DNA from: Exilibacterium tricleocarpae
Lineage (GTDB): Bacteria; Pseudomonadota; Gammaproteobacteria; Pseudomonadales; Cellvibrionaceae
Length of the DNA: 64,000 nucleotides
Assembly (NCBI RefSeq): GCF_007004655.1
Contig: NZ_ML660091.1
Span: 371,524-435,523, forward strand
Direction: 5' to 3'
Shown here: positions 9,558 through 20,867 of the stretch, one piece after another
Layout of the letters: each line of letters starts with the position of its first letter
How positions within the stretch are numbered: position 1 is the stretch's first letter
The notes under the pieces: generated by a model
Told to the model about the DNA's origin: nothing
The model's database searches: none
The model's input: the letters and a program-made list of their open reading frames with translations, nothing else
Position numbers and translations under genes: made by a program

Positions 9558-11774
9558 TCAATTCGTTACATGCCGAATCACCCAGCACTGGTGAATTCTA
9601 CGATTACGCTGAAAGTCCTTGTCAAGCGTTTTCTCGCTGATATCTTTCAACGCGTACTTCTCCAGCGCCGCCCGCTCCAGTTTGAAGCTGCGCAGGTTGG
9701 TGGAGAACAACAGAGTGCCTCCGACATTGAGCAGGTCCATACAGCGACGGATCAGGCGCACATGGTCGCGCTGGATATCCAACACGCCTTCCATACGCTT
9801 GGAGTTGGAGAAGCTCGGCGGGTCGAGCACAATAAGATCGAACGCCTCGCGACATTGTCGCAGCCATTCGAGACAGTCCGCCTGCAACAATTGGTGGCGC
9901 TGCTCGCCGATATGGTTGAGGGCGAAATTGCGCCGCGCCCAATTCAGGTAAGTGTTGGACAGATCGACACTGACACTGGCGGCCGCCCCCGCCAGCGCGG
10001 CCCGCACCGTCACCGAGCCGGTGTAGCAAAACAGGTTCAGCAGGCGCGCGCCAGGTGCCAATTGCGCCACCAGACGGCGCATCGGGCGGTGATCCAGGAA
10101 CAGCCCCGTGTCGAGATAGTGCCACAAGTCGACACTAAACCGGCCAGCTCCCTCAGCCACCACAATCGGCTCGCCCGCCGCCTCCACCACCTGTTTCTCG
10201 TATTGCTCGCGCCCGCGGGTACGGCGCCGCTGGCGCCTGCTGATGCGCTTGTCGGGCAGCTCAAGAACCGCCGCCACGGCCGCCAGCAACGCCTCGAAAC
10301 GCTCGGCCGCTTTATCCGGATCGATGGACTTGGGCGCTGCATACTCCTGTACATAGGCGTATTCCAGGCCCTCAATATCCGTATAGATATCCACCGCCGC
10401 GGCGTATTCCGGCAGGTCGGCATCGTACAGCCGGTAACAGGAGATACCCTCGCGCTGCAGCCATTTAGCCAGGCTCTTGCGGTTTTTACGCAGGCGGTTG
10501 GCCACCATCTGCGCGCCTTCGCCCAGCGGGGCTGCCTCTGCCTCCACCGCCTGGGGCTGGCGCTCCTCCCAGGCCCCGGCCGGCGGCCGGTGGCGTGCCG
10601 CCGCCTCCGCGGTGATATCGAACAGCAGCAGTTCACTGGCGATGGTACCGTTAAACAGTTTGTACTTTTTCTGCGCCCGCAGGCCGGTTTGCTTGGCCAG
10701 CTCCGGATTGCCGGTGAAAATTGCCGCGCGCCAACCCTCGAACTCCACTGCCAGCCGTTCGCCAAGGGTCCGGTAGAGGGGCGCCACCGACTCAAGGTCA
10801 CCCAGCCGCTCGCCGTAGGGCGGGTTGCAGATCACCAGGCCCCGCGCCAGGGTGCGGTGGGTCGGCCGTTTGAACTGCGCCACCGGCTTGTGAATGATGC
10901 GAATCCACTGGTCCAGCCCCGCCTGGGCAATATTGGCCTCGGCGGCCCGTATCACCCGCACATCGTCGTCGTAACCACGGACCTCGAGATCAAAGTCGGA
11001 CAACCCGGCCCCACGACGCTCTATCGCCTCTTCCCGCAACGCCAGCCAGGTATCGTTGCGATGATTGAGCCAGCGCTCGAAACCGAAGCCGGGCCGTTGC
11101 AGGCCCGGTGCGATATCGGCAGCCATCAGCACAGCTTCAGTCAACAATGTGCCGGAACCGCACATGGGGTCCAACAGAGCCCCGCCTTCAGCCGCCAGCG
11201 CCGGCCAACCGGCACGCAGTAACAGCGCCGCGGCCAGGTTTTCCTTCAACGGCGCCGCGCCCTGCTTGATCCGGTAGCCGCGCCGATGCAGGCTGTCGCC
11301 GGACAGATCGATGGCAATGGCCACCCGCCCCCGGCTCAGGCGCGCGTTGATGCGCAGGTCCGGATCGTGCCGGGCCACTGAAGGTCGCTGCCCGCAGCGC
11401 TCCCGCAGCCGGTCGACAATGGCGTCCTTGATCTTGACAGCGCCGAACTGGCTGTTGCGAATCACGCTGTCGGTGCCGATAAAGTCCACCAGCAGGCTGC
11501 CGTGGGGGTTGAGATGCTCTTCCCAGGGCAGACTCGCCACGCCGGCGTAAAGGGCATCCGCATCTGCCGCACCGACGCGTCCCAGCGGCAACAGCACTTT
11601 GTTGGCCAGGCGCGACCACAGGCAGCAGCGGTAAGCCGTGCCGAGGTCCGCTTCAAAGTGAACCCCTGCCACTGTCTCCCGCGCAGCGTCCACGCCCAAC
11701 GCCTTCAGCTCGGCCAGCAGCAGACCTTCGAGGCCCTTGGGACAGGTGGCAAATAACGCAGTTTTCCAGGACAT
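9558..11774 (-). CDS. rlmL: Bifunctional 23S rRNA guanine methyltransferase RlmKL
   Basis: 738 residues with two SAM-dependent methyltransferases in one chain, as in E. coli. The N-terminal half (THUMP domain, about residues 45-160, then the RlmL methylase with motif NPPYGERL around 318) makes m2G2445. The C-terminal half (RlmK, with LNLFCYTGSVTVRAA and DPPSFSNSKRM) makes m7G2069. Both target the peptidyl-transferase region of 23S rRNA during 50S assembly. Both active-site motifs are intact. The gene is on its own, followed by a terminator on the minus strand and preceded by a 345-base gap before the divergent rmf. Confidence 0.96.
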   Translation of the reverse strand: MSWKTALFATCPKGLEGLLLAELKALGVDAARETVAGVHFEADLGTAYRCCLWSRLANKVLLPLGRVGAADADALYAGVASLPWEEHLNPHGSLLVDFIGTDSVIRNSQFGAVKIKDAIVDRLRERCGQRPSVARHDPDLRINARLSRGRVAIAIDLSGDSLHRRGYRIKQGAAPLKENLAAALLLRAGWPALAAEGGALLDPMCGSGTLLTEAVLMAADIAPGLQRPGFGFERWLNHRNDTWLALREEAIERRGAGLSDFDLEVRGYDDDVRVIRAAEANIAQAGLDQWIRIIHKPVAQFKRPTHRTLARGLVICNPPYGERLGDLESVAPLYRTLGERLAVEFEGWRAAIFTGNPELAKQTGLRAQKKYKLFNGTIASELLLFDITAEAAARHRPPAGAWEERQPQAVEAEAAPLGEGAQMVANRLRKNRKSLAKWLQREGISCYRLYDADLPEYAAAVDIYTDIEGLEYAYVQEYAAPKSIDPDKAAERFEALLAAVAAVLELPDKRISRRQRRRTRGREQYEKQVVEAAGEPIVVAEGAGRFSVDLWHYLDTGLFLDHRPMRRLVAQLAPGARLLNLFCYTGSVTVRAALAGAAASVSVDLSNTYLNWARRNFALNHIGEQRHQLLQADCLEWLRQCREAFDLIVLDPPSFSNSKRMEGVLDIQRDHVRLIRRCMDLLNVGGTLLFSTNLRSFKLERAALEKYALKDISEKTLDKDFQRNRRIHQCWVIRHVTN

Positions 11775-12119
11775 TGTAAGCCTTAATACACATCAGTACT
11801 TAGCGGGAATCGACTTAGCGAGACTCGGAATATATCGTCGCGCGATAACCCGCTCTAAGCATATAAAAATAAAATCATTCACAACCCGCGGCTAATTTTG
11901 CTCTACTGGACCTAACCGCGATATTCAGCGCGCTGTAACCGGATGACCGTGACCAGTCGCTGAATTTCGCCCGATTAACCCTTTCCGCTTTGGGCGGCTT
12001 TAGCGCCGGAAACGTAACCACAAAGGTAAACGAGAGGTAAGCACAAGCGTCAGACAATCACCGATACCAATACCGCATAGATCATCAAAAGTAGATCATT
12101 AAAAGAGGTGCTCCATACA
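11775..12119. other. Divergent intergenic region between rlmKL and rmf
   Basis: 345 bases. It must hold the rlmKL promoter on one side and the rmf promoter on the other. An AT-rich patch at about 11862-11880 is a candidate promoter zone. I see no clear -35/-10 pair, no RNA gene and no reading frame with family resemblance; a 60-codon minus-strand frame at 11875-12057 has no support. Confidence 0.5.
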
Positions 12120-12323
12120 ATGAAACGGCAAAAACGCAACCAACCTGAACGTGCATTCAACCGGGGCTATCAGGCCGGCGTCGACGGACGCTCCCGCAAT
12201 TTGTGTCCACACGACACGGGCGAAACCCGACAGAACTGGTTAAACGGTTGGCGCGAAGGCCGCGAAGATCATTGGAATGGTTACAACCGCTTCGCTCAAG
12301 TACAAAAGATCACTAACTTATAA
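12120..12323 (+). CDS. rmf: Ribosome modulation factor
   Basis: 67 residues starting at ATG 12120, where the conserved MKRQKR begins and an AGAGGTG ribosome site lies 10 bases upstream; an in-frame start four codons earlier is ignored. The sequence keeps the RMF signature (FNRGYQAGVDGRS, LCPHDTGE, NWLNGWREGRED). RMF binds 30S subunits in stationary phase and converts 70S ribosomes into inactive 90S/100S dimers. The E. coli protein is 55 residues; this one has a C-terminal extension of about 12 (YNRFAQVQKITNL). It is monocistronic. Confidence 0.95.
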   Translation: MKRQKRNQPERAFNRGYQAGVDGRSRNLCPHDTGETRQNWLNGWREGREDHWNGYNRFAQVQKITNL

Positions 12324-12343
12324 CATTTAACACTGATAACCAG

Positions 12344-12360
12344 CGCCGTCGTTGACGGCG
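12344..12360. terminator. Short hairpin between rmf and pyrD
   Basis: CGCCGTC (12344-12350) and GACGGCG (12354-12360) form a 7-bp GC-rich stem with a 3-base loop, 20 bases after the rmf stop. There is no T run on either side, so it may stabilise the rmf mRNA 3' end rather than terminate by itself. Confidence 0.4.
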
Positions 12361-12417
12361 AAACCGAAAATCTACAACCAAAACGCCTGCCATCCGCAGG
12401 CCAGGGCAGAGCCGGCG

Positions 12418-13503
12418 CTAATGATGAGCCGGGGTATCAACCGGCTGACCCTCAGGGTTACTGCGCTGCTCACTGCCCGCCGAGTGGCTTATGGACGCTA
12501 CGGCGTCCGCCACTTCGGCTATCAATTCCGGTCCCCGATAAATAAACCCGGTGTATATCTGCACCAGGCTGGCACCGGCCGCCACCTTGGCCGCCGCCGA
12601 AGCGCCATCGTGAATGCCGCCGACACCGATAATCGGCAGCTTGGCGCCGACAGCGTCCCGCAGCATCGCGACCACTTCGGTAGCCCGCGCAGTCAGTGGC
12701 TCGCCGCTCAGCCCACCCGTCTCGACAGCCAGCGGGTGGGCTTCCACGGCACTGCGATCGACTGTAGTGTTGGTGGCGATAACGCCATCTATGCCCTCCT
12801 CCACCAATACGCCGGCAACCGCGGCGACGGCGGTCTCGTCCATATCCGGGGCGATCTTGACGGCCACCGGCACGTAGCGGCCACTGTCGCGATGCAGCCG
12901 TCCCTGCTCGGCCTTGATACCGGCCAGCAGGGACTTCAATGCATCCCCAAATTGCAGGTCGCGCAACCCGGGCGTATTGGGTGAAGAGATATTGACGGCA
13001 ACGTAGTCGGCCCAGGGGTAGACCCGCTCGAGGCAGAGGCGGTAATCCTCCAATGCCCGGTCCTCCGGCGTGTCCTTGTTCTTGCCGATATTGATGCCGA
13101 GCACGCCGTCGAAGCGGCGCCGGCGCACCTGGGCGACCAGGTGGTCGACGCCCTTGTTGTTAAACCCCATGCGGTTGATCAGGGCACCGTGCTCGGGCAG
13201 GCGAAACAGGCGCGGGCGGGGATTGCCCGATTGCGGGCGCGGTGTCACCGTACCCACCTCGATAAAACCGAACCCCAGGCGCCCGAAGGCGTTGATATAG
13301 TCGCCGTTTTTATCCAGGCCGGCAGCCAGCCCTACCGGATTGGGAAAACGCAGCCCCATCACCGTTACCGGGTTGGCGGGCACCGGTCGCGCGAAAGGGC
13401 GCACCAAACCCAGGCGCTCGCCGGCGCCGAGCAGATCCAGGGTCAAGTCGTGGGAGGTTTCGCCATCGAGGTGAAATAATGCCTTGCGAACTAAGTCATA
13501 CAT
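12418..13503 (-). CDS. pyrD: Dihydroorotate dehydrogenase (quinone), class 2
   Basis: 361 residues. It oxidises dihydroorotate to orotate with FMN and passes electrons to quinone at the inner membrane, the fourth step of pyrimidine synthesis. Class 2 features are the N-terminal helix-rich segment (residues 1-40) for membrane contact, [14 protein letters not shown] (52-66), NRMGFNNKG (110-118), the [10 protein letters not shown] block (~175) with the catalytic-loop Ser, ATNTTVDRS (~245) and [26 protein letters not shown] at the FMN phosphate site. The C-terminus has a ~20-residue extension beyond the core. It converges on rmf. Confidence 0.97.
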   Translation of the reverse strand: MYDLVRKALFHLDGETSHDLTLDLLGAGERLGLVRPFARPVPANPVTVMGLRFPNPVGLAAGLDKNGDYINAFGRLGFGFIEVGTVTPRPQSGNPRPRLFRLPEHGALINRMGFNNKGVDHLVAQVRRRRFDGVLGINIGKNKDTPEDRALEDYRLCLERVYPWADYVAVNISSPNTPGLRDLQFGDALKSLLAGIKAEQGRLHRDSGRYVPVAVKIAPDMDETAVAAVAGVLVEEGIDGVIATNTTVDRSAVEAHPLAVETGGLSGEPLTARATEVVAMLRDAVGAKLPIIGVGGIHDGASAAAKVAAGASLVQIYTGFIYRGPELIAEVADAVASISHSAGSEQRSNPEGQPVDTPAHH

Positions 13504-13564
13504 GGGAGCGGAATTCTTCGGCTACTCGGGTAAATCGGCGGCAAGCATATAGCAAGCCGCCGGA

Positions 13565-13786
13565 CTAGTCGATTCTTTCCACTGCCTGATAACGGTTGTC
13601 GGCATCAAACGTAATCGCAAAGCTGCCCTGAATGCCGGTGTGGGTGACAAAGGGGCGCAGGATATGAGCGGGAAACCGCACCCGGCGACCGTCCCGGGCG
13701 CGCGCCACCACCGCATTGGCCGCCCCCCGGTACAGGCGCTGGTACTCCTCGGCGGAGATCGCCAGATCGACAATCAAGGACGCCAT
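13565..13786 (-). CDS. DUF2835 family protein
   Basis: 73 residues. It has the DUF2835 pattern: DLAISAEEYQRLYRGAANAVVARARDG followed by VRFPAHILRPFVTHTGIQGSF. The family is small, soluble and restricted mainly to gammaproteobacteria, and has no known function. It lies in the same direction as gdhB, 31 bases downstream of its stop, so the two may be co-transcribed. No signal peptide or membrane segment. Confidence 0.85.
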   Translation of the reverse strand: MASLIVDLAISAEEYQRLYRGAANAVVARARDGRRVRFPAHILRPFVTHTGIQGSFAITFDADNRYQAVERID

Positions 13787-13817
13787 GACCGATAAATGCT
13801 AAGCCCCGCGGCGGGCG

Positions 13818-16800
13818 CTAGCCCTGCTGCTCGCTGCCGAGAATGCACAACGGGCCGTCGTCCTCCAGCGACTCACAGTGCTGACTCGCCTGCGCCAGGT
13901 CCAACAACTCCCGCAACGCCACGGAAAACATGGCGAAGTCGCTGCCCGATGCACCCTGTAACTCGTTGATCATCGCCTTCCAGCGGTCGGCCAATACATG
14001 GTGCCGGATCAACCAGCGGTCTACCGACTCGTCAATCGAACGATCCTCACCGGCCAGGCGAATCAGGGAGATCGCCAAAGTGCGCATCTGGGACTCCAGA
14101 TCGTCCATATAGGCTTCCCGCGCCATCGCCTGCCAATAGCTGCCCACCTTGACTTCAGAAATCTGGTTGGCGAACCAGTAGAGCCCGAGGCGATCGCCGA
14201 GCACAAAATAAATTTCCGCCACCCGCACCGGGTCGGCGCCGCTGACCCTGGCCGCCTCCACCATGCCGAGACCGGAGTGCAAATTCGGGGGAATGGCGAT
14301 ATTAGTCACCAGCGCCTCCGGCACCCCCGACTCGATCAGGCGATCGCACTCCTTTTGCCACTCTTCACGGGGGGCGCCGCGAAGGATATCCGGCAGCGCA
14401 TCGATCACCTGCTGAATGGCGCCGGCAAACGCTTCCACCTCATCGACCGGCGCCAGGTGACTGCGGCGGTTGCGCAAAAACCAGCGGGTCCCGCGCCGCA
14501 CCCGGCGCATGATATTGCCGATCAGCTGCAGTTGTAACTGGGCCGGCACCTTGTAATCGAGCGCCTCCACCTGGCGCCAGTAGGCATCCAGCTTGTAGAT
14601 GTCCCGGGCGGTGACATAGGCTTTGGCGACCTGGCCGACGCTGGCGCCGGTGGATTCCATCAGCCGGTGACAGAATGTGATACCCATATTGTTGACCATG
14701 TCGTTGGCCACCTGGGTGGCCACAATCTCACGGCGCAGGTGGTGGCCGTAGATCTGCTTGCGGTACTTTTTCCGCAACACCGGCGGGAACGGATGCTCCA
14801 CCGCCTTCGCCATATACGGGTCCTCCGGCACATCGGAACCGGTCAGTTCCTCCTTCAGCGCGACCTTGGCATAGGAAATCAGCACCGATAATTCGGGCCG
14901 GGTCAGGTAGTTGCCCTGGGTTTGGCGCTCGAGTAACGTATCGTCGTCGGGAATAAACTCCAGTACCCGATTGAGGCGCCCCTCCGCTTCCAGCGCATTG
15001 ATCAGGCGGCGGTACTCGCCGATCCGCGCCGGCGCCTGGTACTGTGCCAGACTGATAGCCTGGGTCTGCCGGTAGTTGTTGGTCAGCACCAGCTCCGACA
15101 CCGTATCGGTCATATCGGCCAGTAGTTTGTTGCGCTGTTTTTGCGTCATGTCACCGGCGGTGACAATGTCGTTGAGCAGAATTTTGATATTGACTTCGTG
15201 ATCGGAACAGTCGACGCCGGCGGCATTATCGATAAAGTCGGTGTTACAGGCACCGCCGTTAAGGGCGTATTCGATACGCCCGAGCTGTGACATACCGAGG
15301 TTGCCGCCCTCGCCAAACACCCGGCAGCGCAGGTCGCGACCATCGACCCGCAGGGCATCGTTGGCCTTGTCGCCCACATCGGCGTCGGTTTCAAAGGACG
15401 CTTTTACATAGGTGCCGATACCGCCGTTCCAGATCAGGTCCACCGGCGCCTTTAACAGGCGGTGCAATAACTCGTTCGGGGTCAGACTGGCCTCTGCGAT
15501 ATCAAAGCGCGCCTGCATTTCCTCGGTGATGATAATCGCCTTGGCGGCCCGGGAAAAGACACCGCCGCCTTTGGCAATCAACGCCTTGTCGTAGTCCTCC
15601 CAACTGCTGCCGGGCGTCTCGAACAGACGCTTGCGCTCGCGAAAACTGGCGGCGGAATCCGGGCTCGGATCGACAAAAATATGCAGGTGATTGAACGCCG
15701 CCACCAAACAGATATGCTCCGACAGCAGCATGCCGTTGCCAAACACATCACCGCCCATATCGCCAACGCCGATAACGGTAAAATCCTCCGTTTGAATATC
15801 GACGCCCTTTTCCTTGAAATGCCGCTGCACCGACACCCAGGCACCTTTGGCCGTGATACCCATGCCTTTGTGGTCGTACCCCTGGCTGCCACCGGAGGCG
15901 AAGGCATCGCCAAGCCAGTGGTTGTACTGCGCCGATATTTCATTGGCGATATCGGAGAAAGTCGCCGTGCCCTTGTCGGCGGCCACCACCAGGTAGGGAT
16001 CGTCCTCGTCCCGCCTGATCACCTGTTTGGGCGGTACCACCTCACCGTCGATAAAATTATCGGTGATATCGAGCAAGCCCTGAATAAAAATCTTGTAACA
16101 GGCAATACCCTCCGCCAGCAGCGCCTCGCGCCCGCCGGCCTGCGGCGGCCGTTTGCAGACAAAGCCACCCTTGGCGCCGTTCGGCACGATCACCGCGTTT
16201 TTAACCTGCTGCGCTTTTACCAGTCCCAGTACTTCGGTGCGGTAGTCCTCCAGGCGGTCAGACCAGCGCAGGCCGCCGCGGGCCACCTTGCCGCCGCGCA
16301 GGTGCACACCCTCGACTCGCGGCGAGTAGACAAAGATCTCAAACATCGGCCGCGGCTCGGGAATATCCGGAATATTGCGCGGGCTGAATTTGAAAGAAAT
16401 ATACCGCTTCGGCTCGCCGTCGGCGCCGGGCTGGAAAAAATTGGTGCGCAGGGTGCCGCTGATAATATCCAGGTAGCGGCGGATGATGCGATCCTCGTTG
16501 AGATTATCGACTTTTTCCAAACTGTCGATAATCTTGTTCTTCAAGCGCTCAATACGCTGCAAATCCTTTTCTTTGCCCTGGTTGACCCGCGGCTCGAAAC
16601 TGGCCTTGAACAACGCCACCAGGTTGCGGGTGATTTCCAGGTGATTGGCCAGGGTATTGGCGATATAGCCCTGGCTGAAGTTAAACGCTGTCTGTTTCAT
16701 GTAGGCGGCGTAGGCGCGCAACAGGCCGACTTCGCGCCAGCTCAGGCGCGCACCGAGCACCAGCCGGTTAAACGCGTCGCTCTCGGTCTGGCCGCGCCAG

Positions 16801-18752
16801 ATGGCGGCGAAGGCCTCCTGGAAATGGTTGCGCGCGGCGTGTACGTCGATGGTAATGGGCAGGCCAAACACCAGGTCGAAGTCGTGCAGCCACACGGAGC
16901 CGCCATCGCTTTTTTGAATCTTGAAAGGATGTTCGCCGATCACGCGCAGACCCAGGTGTTCGAGCACCGGAATCACATCGGACAGTTCCAGACCGCGGTT
17001 GAGACGAAACACTTTGAAGCGCATGGCGTTTTTATCGACCCCCACCGGTTGATAAAAACTCATCGCCACTTCGTCTTCCGTGCGCAGCGGCGCAAAACTC
17101 TCAATGTCGTGCACACCGGCGCGGGCTTCATAGGTCTCGCGATAGGCCGTCGGAAAGGCGTCCCGGTACTCGTAGAACAACCGCGTGCCGCGCTCCTCGC
17201 CGTAGGATTCGACCAGTGAAGCGCGCAGGTGGTCGGCCCAACTGCGGGTGATGTCGACAATCTTTTGCTCGAGTCGACGGATGTCGTAATCGATTTTTTT
17301 ATCCGGATCGATGCGGAAGACAATATGGGTGCGCGCCAGGCTTGATTCGGAGAAATAGGTGGTAAACTCATGTTCGTCGGTCTGCAGCGCTTCGCCGATC
17401 AGCTGCTGGATTTTCAGGCGAATCTGCGTGTTGAACTCCTCGCGCGGAATATAGATGATGCAATTGACAAACTTGCCGTACAGGTCCTTGCGCATAAACA
17501 GCCGCACCATATGCCGCTCGTTGATGCGCGCCACGCCGATGGCGGTTTCAAACAGTTCGCCGGTGCTGCTCTGAAACAGTTCGTCGCGGGGGAAGGTCTC
17601 CAACACCTGCTTCAACACCTTGCCGTCGTGACTCGAGGGGTCGATCCCGGAAGCGTCGATAACCTGGGCGATCTTCTGGCGGATCACCGGAATTTTCGTC
17701 GGCGACAGGGTATAGACCGGCGAGGTGTACAGACCCAGAAAGCGGCTCTCGCCGATCACTTCGCCGGTCTCGCTGTAGCGTTTGATCACGACATAATCGG
17801 AGTAGGCGCGCCGGTGCACCCGTGAGCGCATCGAGGACTTCGAAAAGGTGAGCAGTTTCGGCGTCAGGTGAAAGCGCGCCATGCCGGGGTTGAAATTATC
17901 GATCTGCACACTGGCGGCGGCGCGGCCGTACAGCTTGAACAGACCCAGGCGTTTATCCGGCAGTTCCCGCAGGTGTTTGTCCTCGCCTGCGCCCTCAAAC
18001 TCGTACTCCGAATAGCCCATGAACGTGAAGTGGCTCATCAGCCAGCGAATAAACTCCTGGCTCTCTTGGATCTGCTCGGGCAGCACTTTTTTCGGCGCCA
18101 GGCCGAGATTTTTCTCCACTGTCTCCGCCCGGTCCAGCAGCGGCTGGTAGTCGTCCACCACCGCGGTCACATCGGTCAGCACCGAGTCGATGGAGCGGGC
18201 CAGCTCCTGCATATCCGATTCCGAGGTGTGCAGGTTGATTTCCAGGCAGACGAGCGCCTCTTTCTGAAACGTCTTGTTCTTACTGCTGCGGGGCTGTTTG
18301 TCACTGCCGTCCCTGCCCGCCAGCTCCACCAGGCGGTGCTGGGCATTGCGCGCGAGGTTCACAATGGTGCTCTTGACCGCGTGAATGGCGATGTTGCGGC
18401 GGTTGATTTCCATGCGGATGGAGTCCACCAAAAACGGCATGTCCCGTTGCAATACCACCACTACGGTATGCGGGCAGAGCCAGCCGTCCTCTTCCAGGCT
18501 CGGGTTGAACACCCGGACTTTTGGAGAACCCAGGTTGTGCTCCTGCAGATAATTCCACCAACTGTAGATACTGCCGTAGACATCGCTGACCTGGAGCCCT
18601 TCCAACTCCTCCAGCGGGTACTGCTCGAAGTACTGGTCGGCAAAGTCGACGACACTGTCTCTCTCGGCGCCGTGCAACTTTTCATCGATGTAACCGCGCA
18701 ATTGCTCGAAAAATATTTCCTTCGAGTCGGTTACCACCACGCTTATATCCAC
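13818..18752 (-). CDS. gdhB: Large NAD-specific glutamate dehydrogenase (GdhB type)
   Basis: 1,644 residues, matching the ~180-kDa bacterial NAD-GDH class. It deaminates glutamate to 2-oxoglutarate and ammonium and feeds glutamate catabolism. The long N-terminal regulatory part (residues ~1-700) has ACT-like segments. The catalytic part carries RWSDRLEDYRTEVLGL, NAVIVPNGAKGGFV with the substrate-binding Lys (~860-880) and VIGVGDMGGDVFGNGM of the nucleotide-binding fold (~995). The start is GTG at 18752, backed by an AAGGGG ribosome site. It is divergent from the Bat operon and followed by the DUF2835 gene. Confidence 0.96.
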   Translation of the reverse strand: MDISVVVTDSKEIFFEQLRGYIDEKLHGAERDSVVDFADQYFEQYPLEELEGLQVSDVYGSIYSWWNYLQEHNLGSPKVRVFNPSLEEDGWLCPHTVVVVLQRDMPFLVDSIRMEINRRNIAIHAVKSTIVNLARNAQHRLVELAGRDGSDKQPRSSKNKTFQKEALVCLEINLHTSESDMQELARSIDSVLTDVTAVVDDYQPLLDRAETVEKNLGLAPKKVLPEQIQESQEFIRWLMSHFTFMGYSEYEFEGAGEDKHLRELPDKRLGLFKLYGRAAASVQIDNFNPGMARFHLTPKLLTFSKSSMRSRVHRRAYSDYVVIKRYSETGEVIGESRFLGLYTSPVYTLSPTKIPVIRQKIAQVIDASGIDPSSHDGKVLKQVLETFPRDELFQSSTGELFETAIGVARINERHMVRLFMRKDLYGKFVNCIIYIPREEFNTQIRLKIQQLIGEALQTDEHEFTTYFSESSLARTHIVFRIDPDKKIDYDIRRLEQKIVDITRSWADHLRASLVESYGEERGTRLFYEYRDAFPTAYRETYEARAGVHDIESFAPLRTEDEVAMSFYQPVGVDKNAMRFKVFRLNRGLELSDVIPVLEHLGLRVIGEHPFKIQKSDGGSVWLHDFDLVFGLPITIDVHAARNHFQEAFAAIWRGQTESDAFNRLVLGARLSWREVGLLRAYAAYMKQTAFNFSQGYIANTLANHLEITRNLVALFKASFEPRVNQGKEKDLQRIERLKNKIIDSLEKVDNLNEDRIIRRYLDIISGTLRTNFFQPGADGEPKRYISFKFSPRNIPDIPEPRPMFEIFVYSPRVEGVHLRGGKVARGGLRWSDRLEDYRTEVLGLVKAQQVKNAVIVPNGAKGGFVCKRPPQAGGREALLAEGIACYKIFIQGLLDITDNFIDGEVVPPKQVIRRDEDDPYLVVAADKGTATFSDIANEISAQYNHWLGDAFASGGSQGYDHKGMGITAKGAWVSVQRHFKEKGVDIQTEDFTVIGVGDMGGDVFGNGMLLSEHICLVAAFNHLHIFVDPSPDSAASFRERKRLFETPGSSWEDYDKALIAKGGGVFSRAAKAIIITEEMQARFDIAEASLTPNELLHRLLKAPVDLIWNGGIGTYVKASFETDADVGDKANDALRVDGRDLRCRVFGEGGNLGMSQLGRIEYALNGGACNTDFIDNAAGVDCSDHEVNIKILLNDIVTAGDMTQKQRNKLLADMTDTVSELVLTNNYRQTQAISLAQYQAPARIGEYRRLINALEAEGRLNRVLEFIPDDDTLLERQTQGNYLTRPELSVLISYAKVALKEELTGSDVPEDPYMAKAVEHPFPPVLRKKYRKQIYGHHLRREIVATQVANDMVNNMGITFCHRLMESTGASVGQVAKAYVTARDIYKLDAYWRQVEALDYKVPAQLQLQLIGNIMRRVRRGTRWFLRNRRSHLAPVDEVEAFAGAIQQVIDALPDILRGAPREEWQKECDRLIESGVPEALVTNIAIPPNLHSGLGMVEAARVSGADPVRVAEIYFVLGDRLGLYWFANQISEVKVGSYWQAMAREAYMDDLESQMRTLAISLIRLAGEDRSIDESVDRWLIRHHVLADRWKAMINELQGASGSDFAMFSVALRELLDLAQASQHCESLEDDGPLCILGSEQQG

Positions 18753-18872
18753 AATTTATCCCCTTATTGGGTTACCATTTGCTCCGGCTATAACAAGTCT
18801 TTACCAAGCATAGTCTATGCCGGGGGTTCTGTCTGGAACCTAAATCTCATCACAGAGTCTAGTTGAAGGTAC

Positions 18873-18900
18873 TTGAACACTGCTGTTTTGCCATTAAAAT
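18873..18900 (+). promoter_or_regulatory. Candidate promoter of the moxR/Bat operon
   Basis: TTGAAC (18873-18878) and TAAAAT (18895-18900) are 16 bases apart and lie 59 bases before the moxR ATG, in the AT-rich divergent gap after gdhB. The hexamers are good but not perfect sigma-70 matches. Confidence 0.4.
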
Positions 18901-18958
18901 TACGTTCCTAATCAACAGCTTGAACAATTTTCATCCAAATCACTTGAACCGGAAAACT

Positions 18959-19921
<963 letters not shown>

Positions 19922-19928
19922 ACCGGCC

Positions 19929-20867
19929 ATGGACCCCCTCGACACCTTAAGCCCCTCGGGTGCCTATACCGACATCGACACCCTGCTGCGACTGCGATTT
20001 GCCGCCGGTGAACTGGCACTGTTCGCCCGCCGCCCCAGCGCCGCCGTGATCAGCGGCCAGGTGCGCACCCGTTTTCGCGGCCGCGGCATGGAGTTCGAGG
20101 AGGTGCGGCCCTATCAGCCCGGCGATGACATTCGCAGTATCGACTGGCGCGTAACCGCCCGCACCCAGGCGGCCTACACCAAGCTCTACCGGGAGGAGCG
20201 CGAGCGCCCGGTGTTCGTCTGGGTCGACCAGCGCGCGCCGATGTTTTTCGGCAGCCGCGGCTGTTTTAAATCGGTGCTGGCCGCCCACCTGGCCAGTCTG
20301 CTGGGCTGGGCTGCGTTGAACAACAGCGACCGCATCGGCGCCCAGGTGTTCGGCGATCGGGATCACCACGATATCCGCCCGCGCCGCAGCAAACACGCAC
20401 TGCTGGAACTGATTCATCAATTGCACGAGAGCAACCATCGCCTGCACACACCGGTCGCCCCCGCCGGCGGCAAGCGACTGGAGGATATGCTGGCCGATGC
20501 GCGCCGGGTATCCAAGCCCGGCAGTGCGGTATTTCTGATCAGTGACTTCCACGATTTTACCCGCGCCTGCGAAGAGCAGTTGTTTCAGCTCGCCCGGCAC
20601 ACCGACATTACCCTGTTTGCCCTTGCCGATCCGCTGGAGAGCAGGCTGCCCGACACCACCCGACTCACGGTCAGTGACGGGCAGCGCCGCCTGCCCGTCG
20701 ACACCGCCGACCCGCAGCTTGCGCAAGCCTTTTCCCAGCGCTACCAACAGCGCCGCCGGGCGCTGCAAAAAACCTGCGCCGCACTGGCGGTGCCGCTGGT
20801 GAGTGTCGCTACCGGCGATGACCCGGTAGCCCTGTTGCGCGGTCTGTACGGGAGAAAACGCCGGTGA
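19929..20867 (+). CDS. DUF58 domain protein of the Bat operon
   Basis: 312 residues from ATG 19929. The open frame continues upstream inside moxR, but the conserved sequence begins here (MDPLDTLSPSGAYTDIDTLL). It contains the DUF58 signature: RTRFRGRGMEFEEVRPYQPGDDIRSIDWRVTARTQ (about 50-85), then a VWA-like fold with FVWVDQRAPMFFG. DUF58 proteins are almost always encoded beside MoxR ATPases and BatA/B proteins, and are thought to be cytoplasmic partners of that complex. Its last bases overlap the DUF4381 start, so translation is coupled. Confidence 0.9.
   Translation: MDPLDTLSPSGAYTDIDTLLRLRFAAGELALFARRPSAAVISGQVRTRFRGRGMEFEEVRPYQPGDDIRSIDWRVTARTQAAYTKLYREERERPVFVWVDQRAPMFFGSRGCFKSVLAAHLASLLGWAALNNSDRIGAQVFGDRDHHDIRPRRSKHALLELIHQLHESNHRLHTPVAPAGGKRLEDMLADARRVSKPGSAVFLISDFHDFTRACEEQLFQLARHTDITLFALADPLESRLPDTTRLTVSDGQRRLPVDTADPQLAQAFSQRYQQRRRALQKTCAALAVPLVSVATGDDPVALLRGLYGRKRR

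Noticed and set aside
12352-13479. Plus-strand open frames opposite pyrD
   Set aside because: They are out-of-frame shadows; the minus-strand PyrD has complete family motifs across the whole region.
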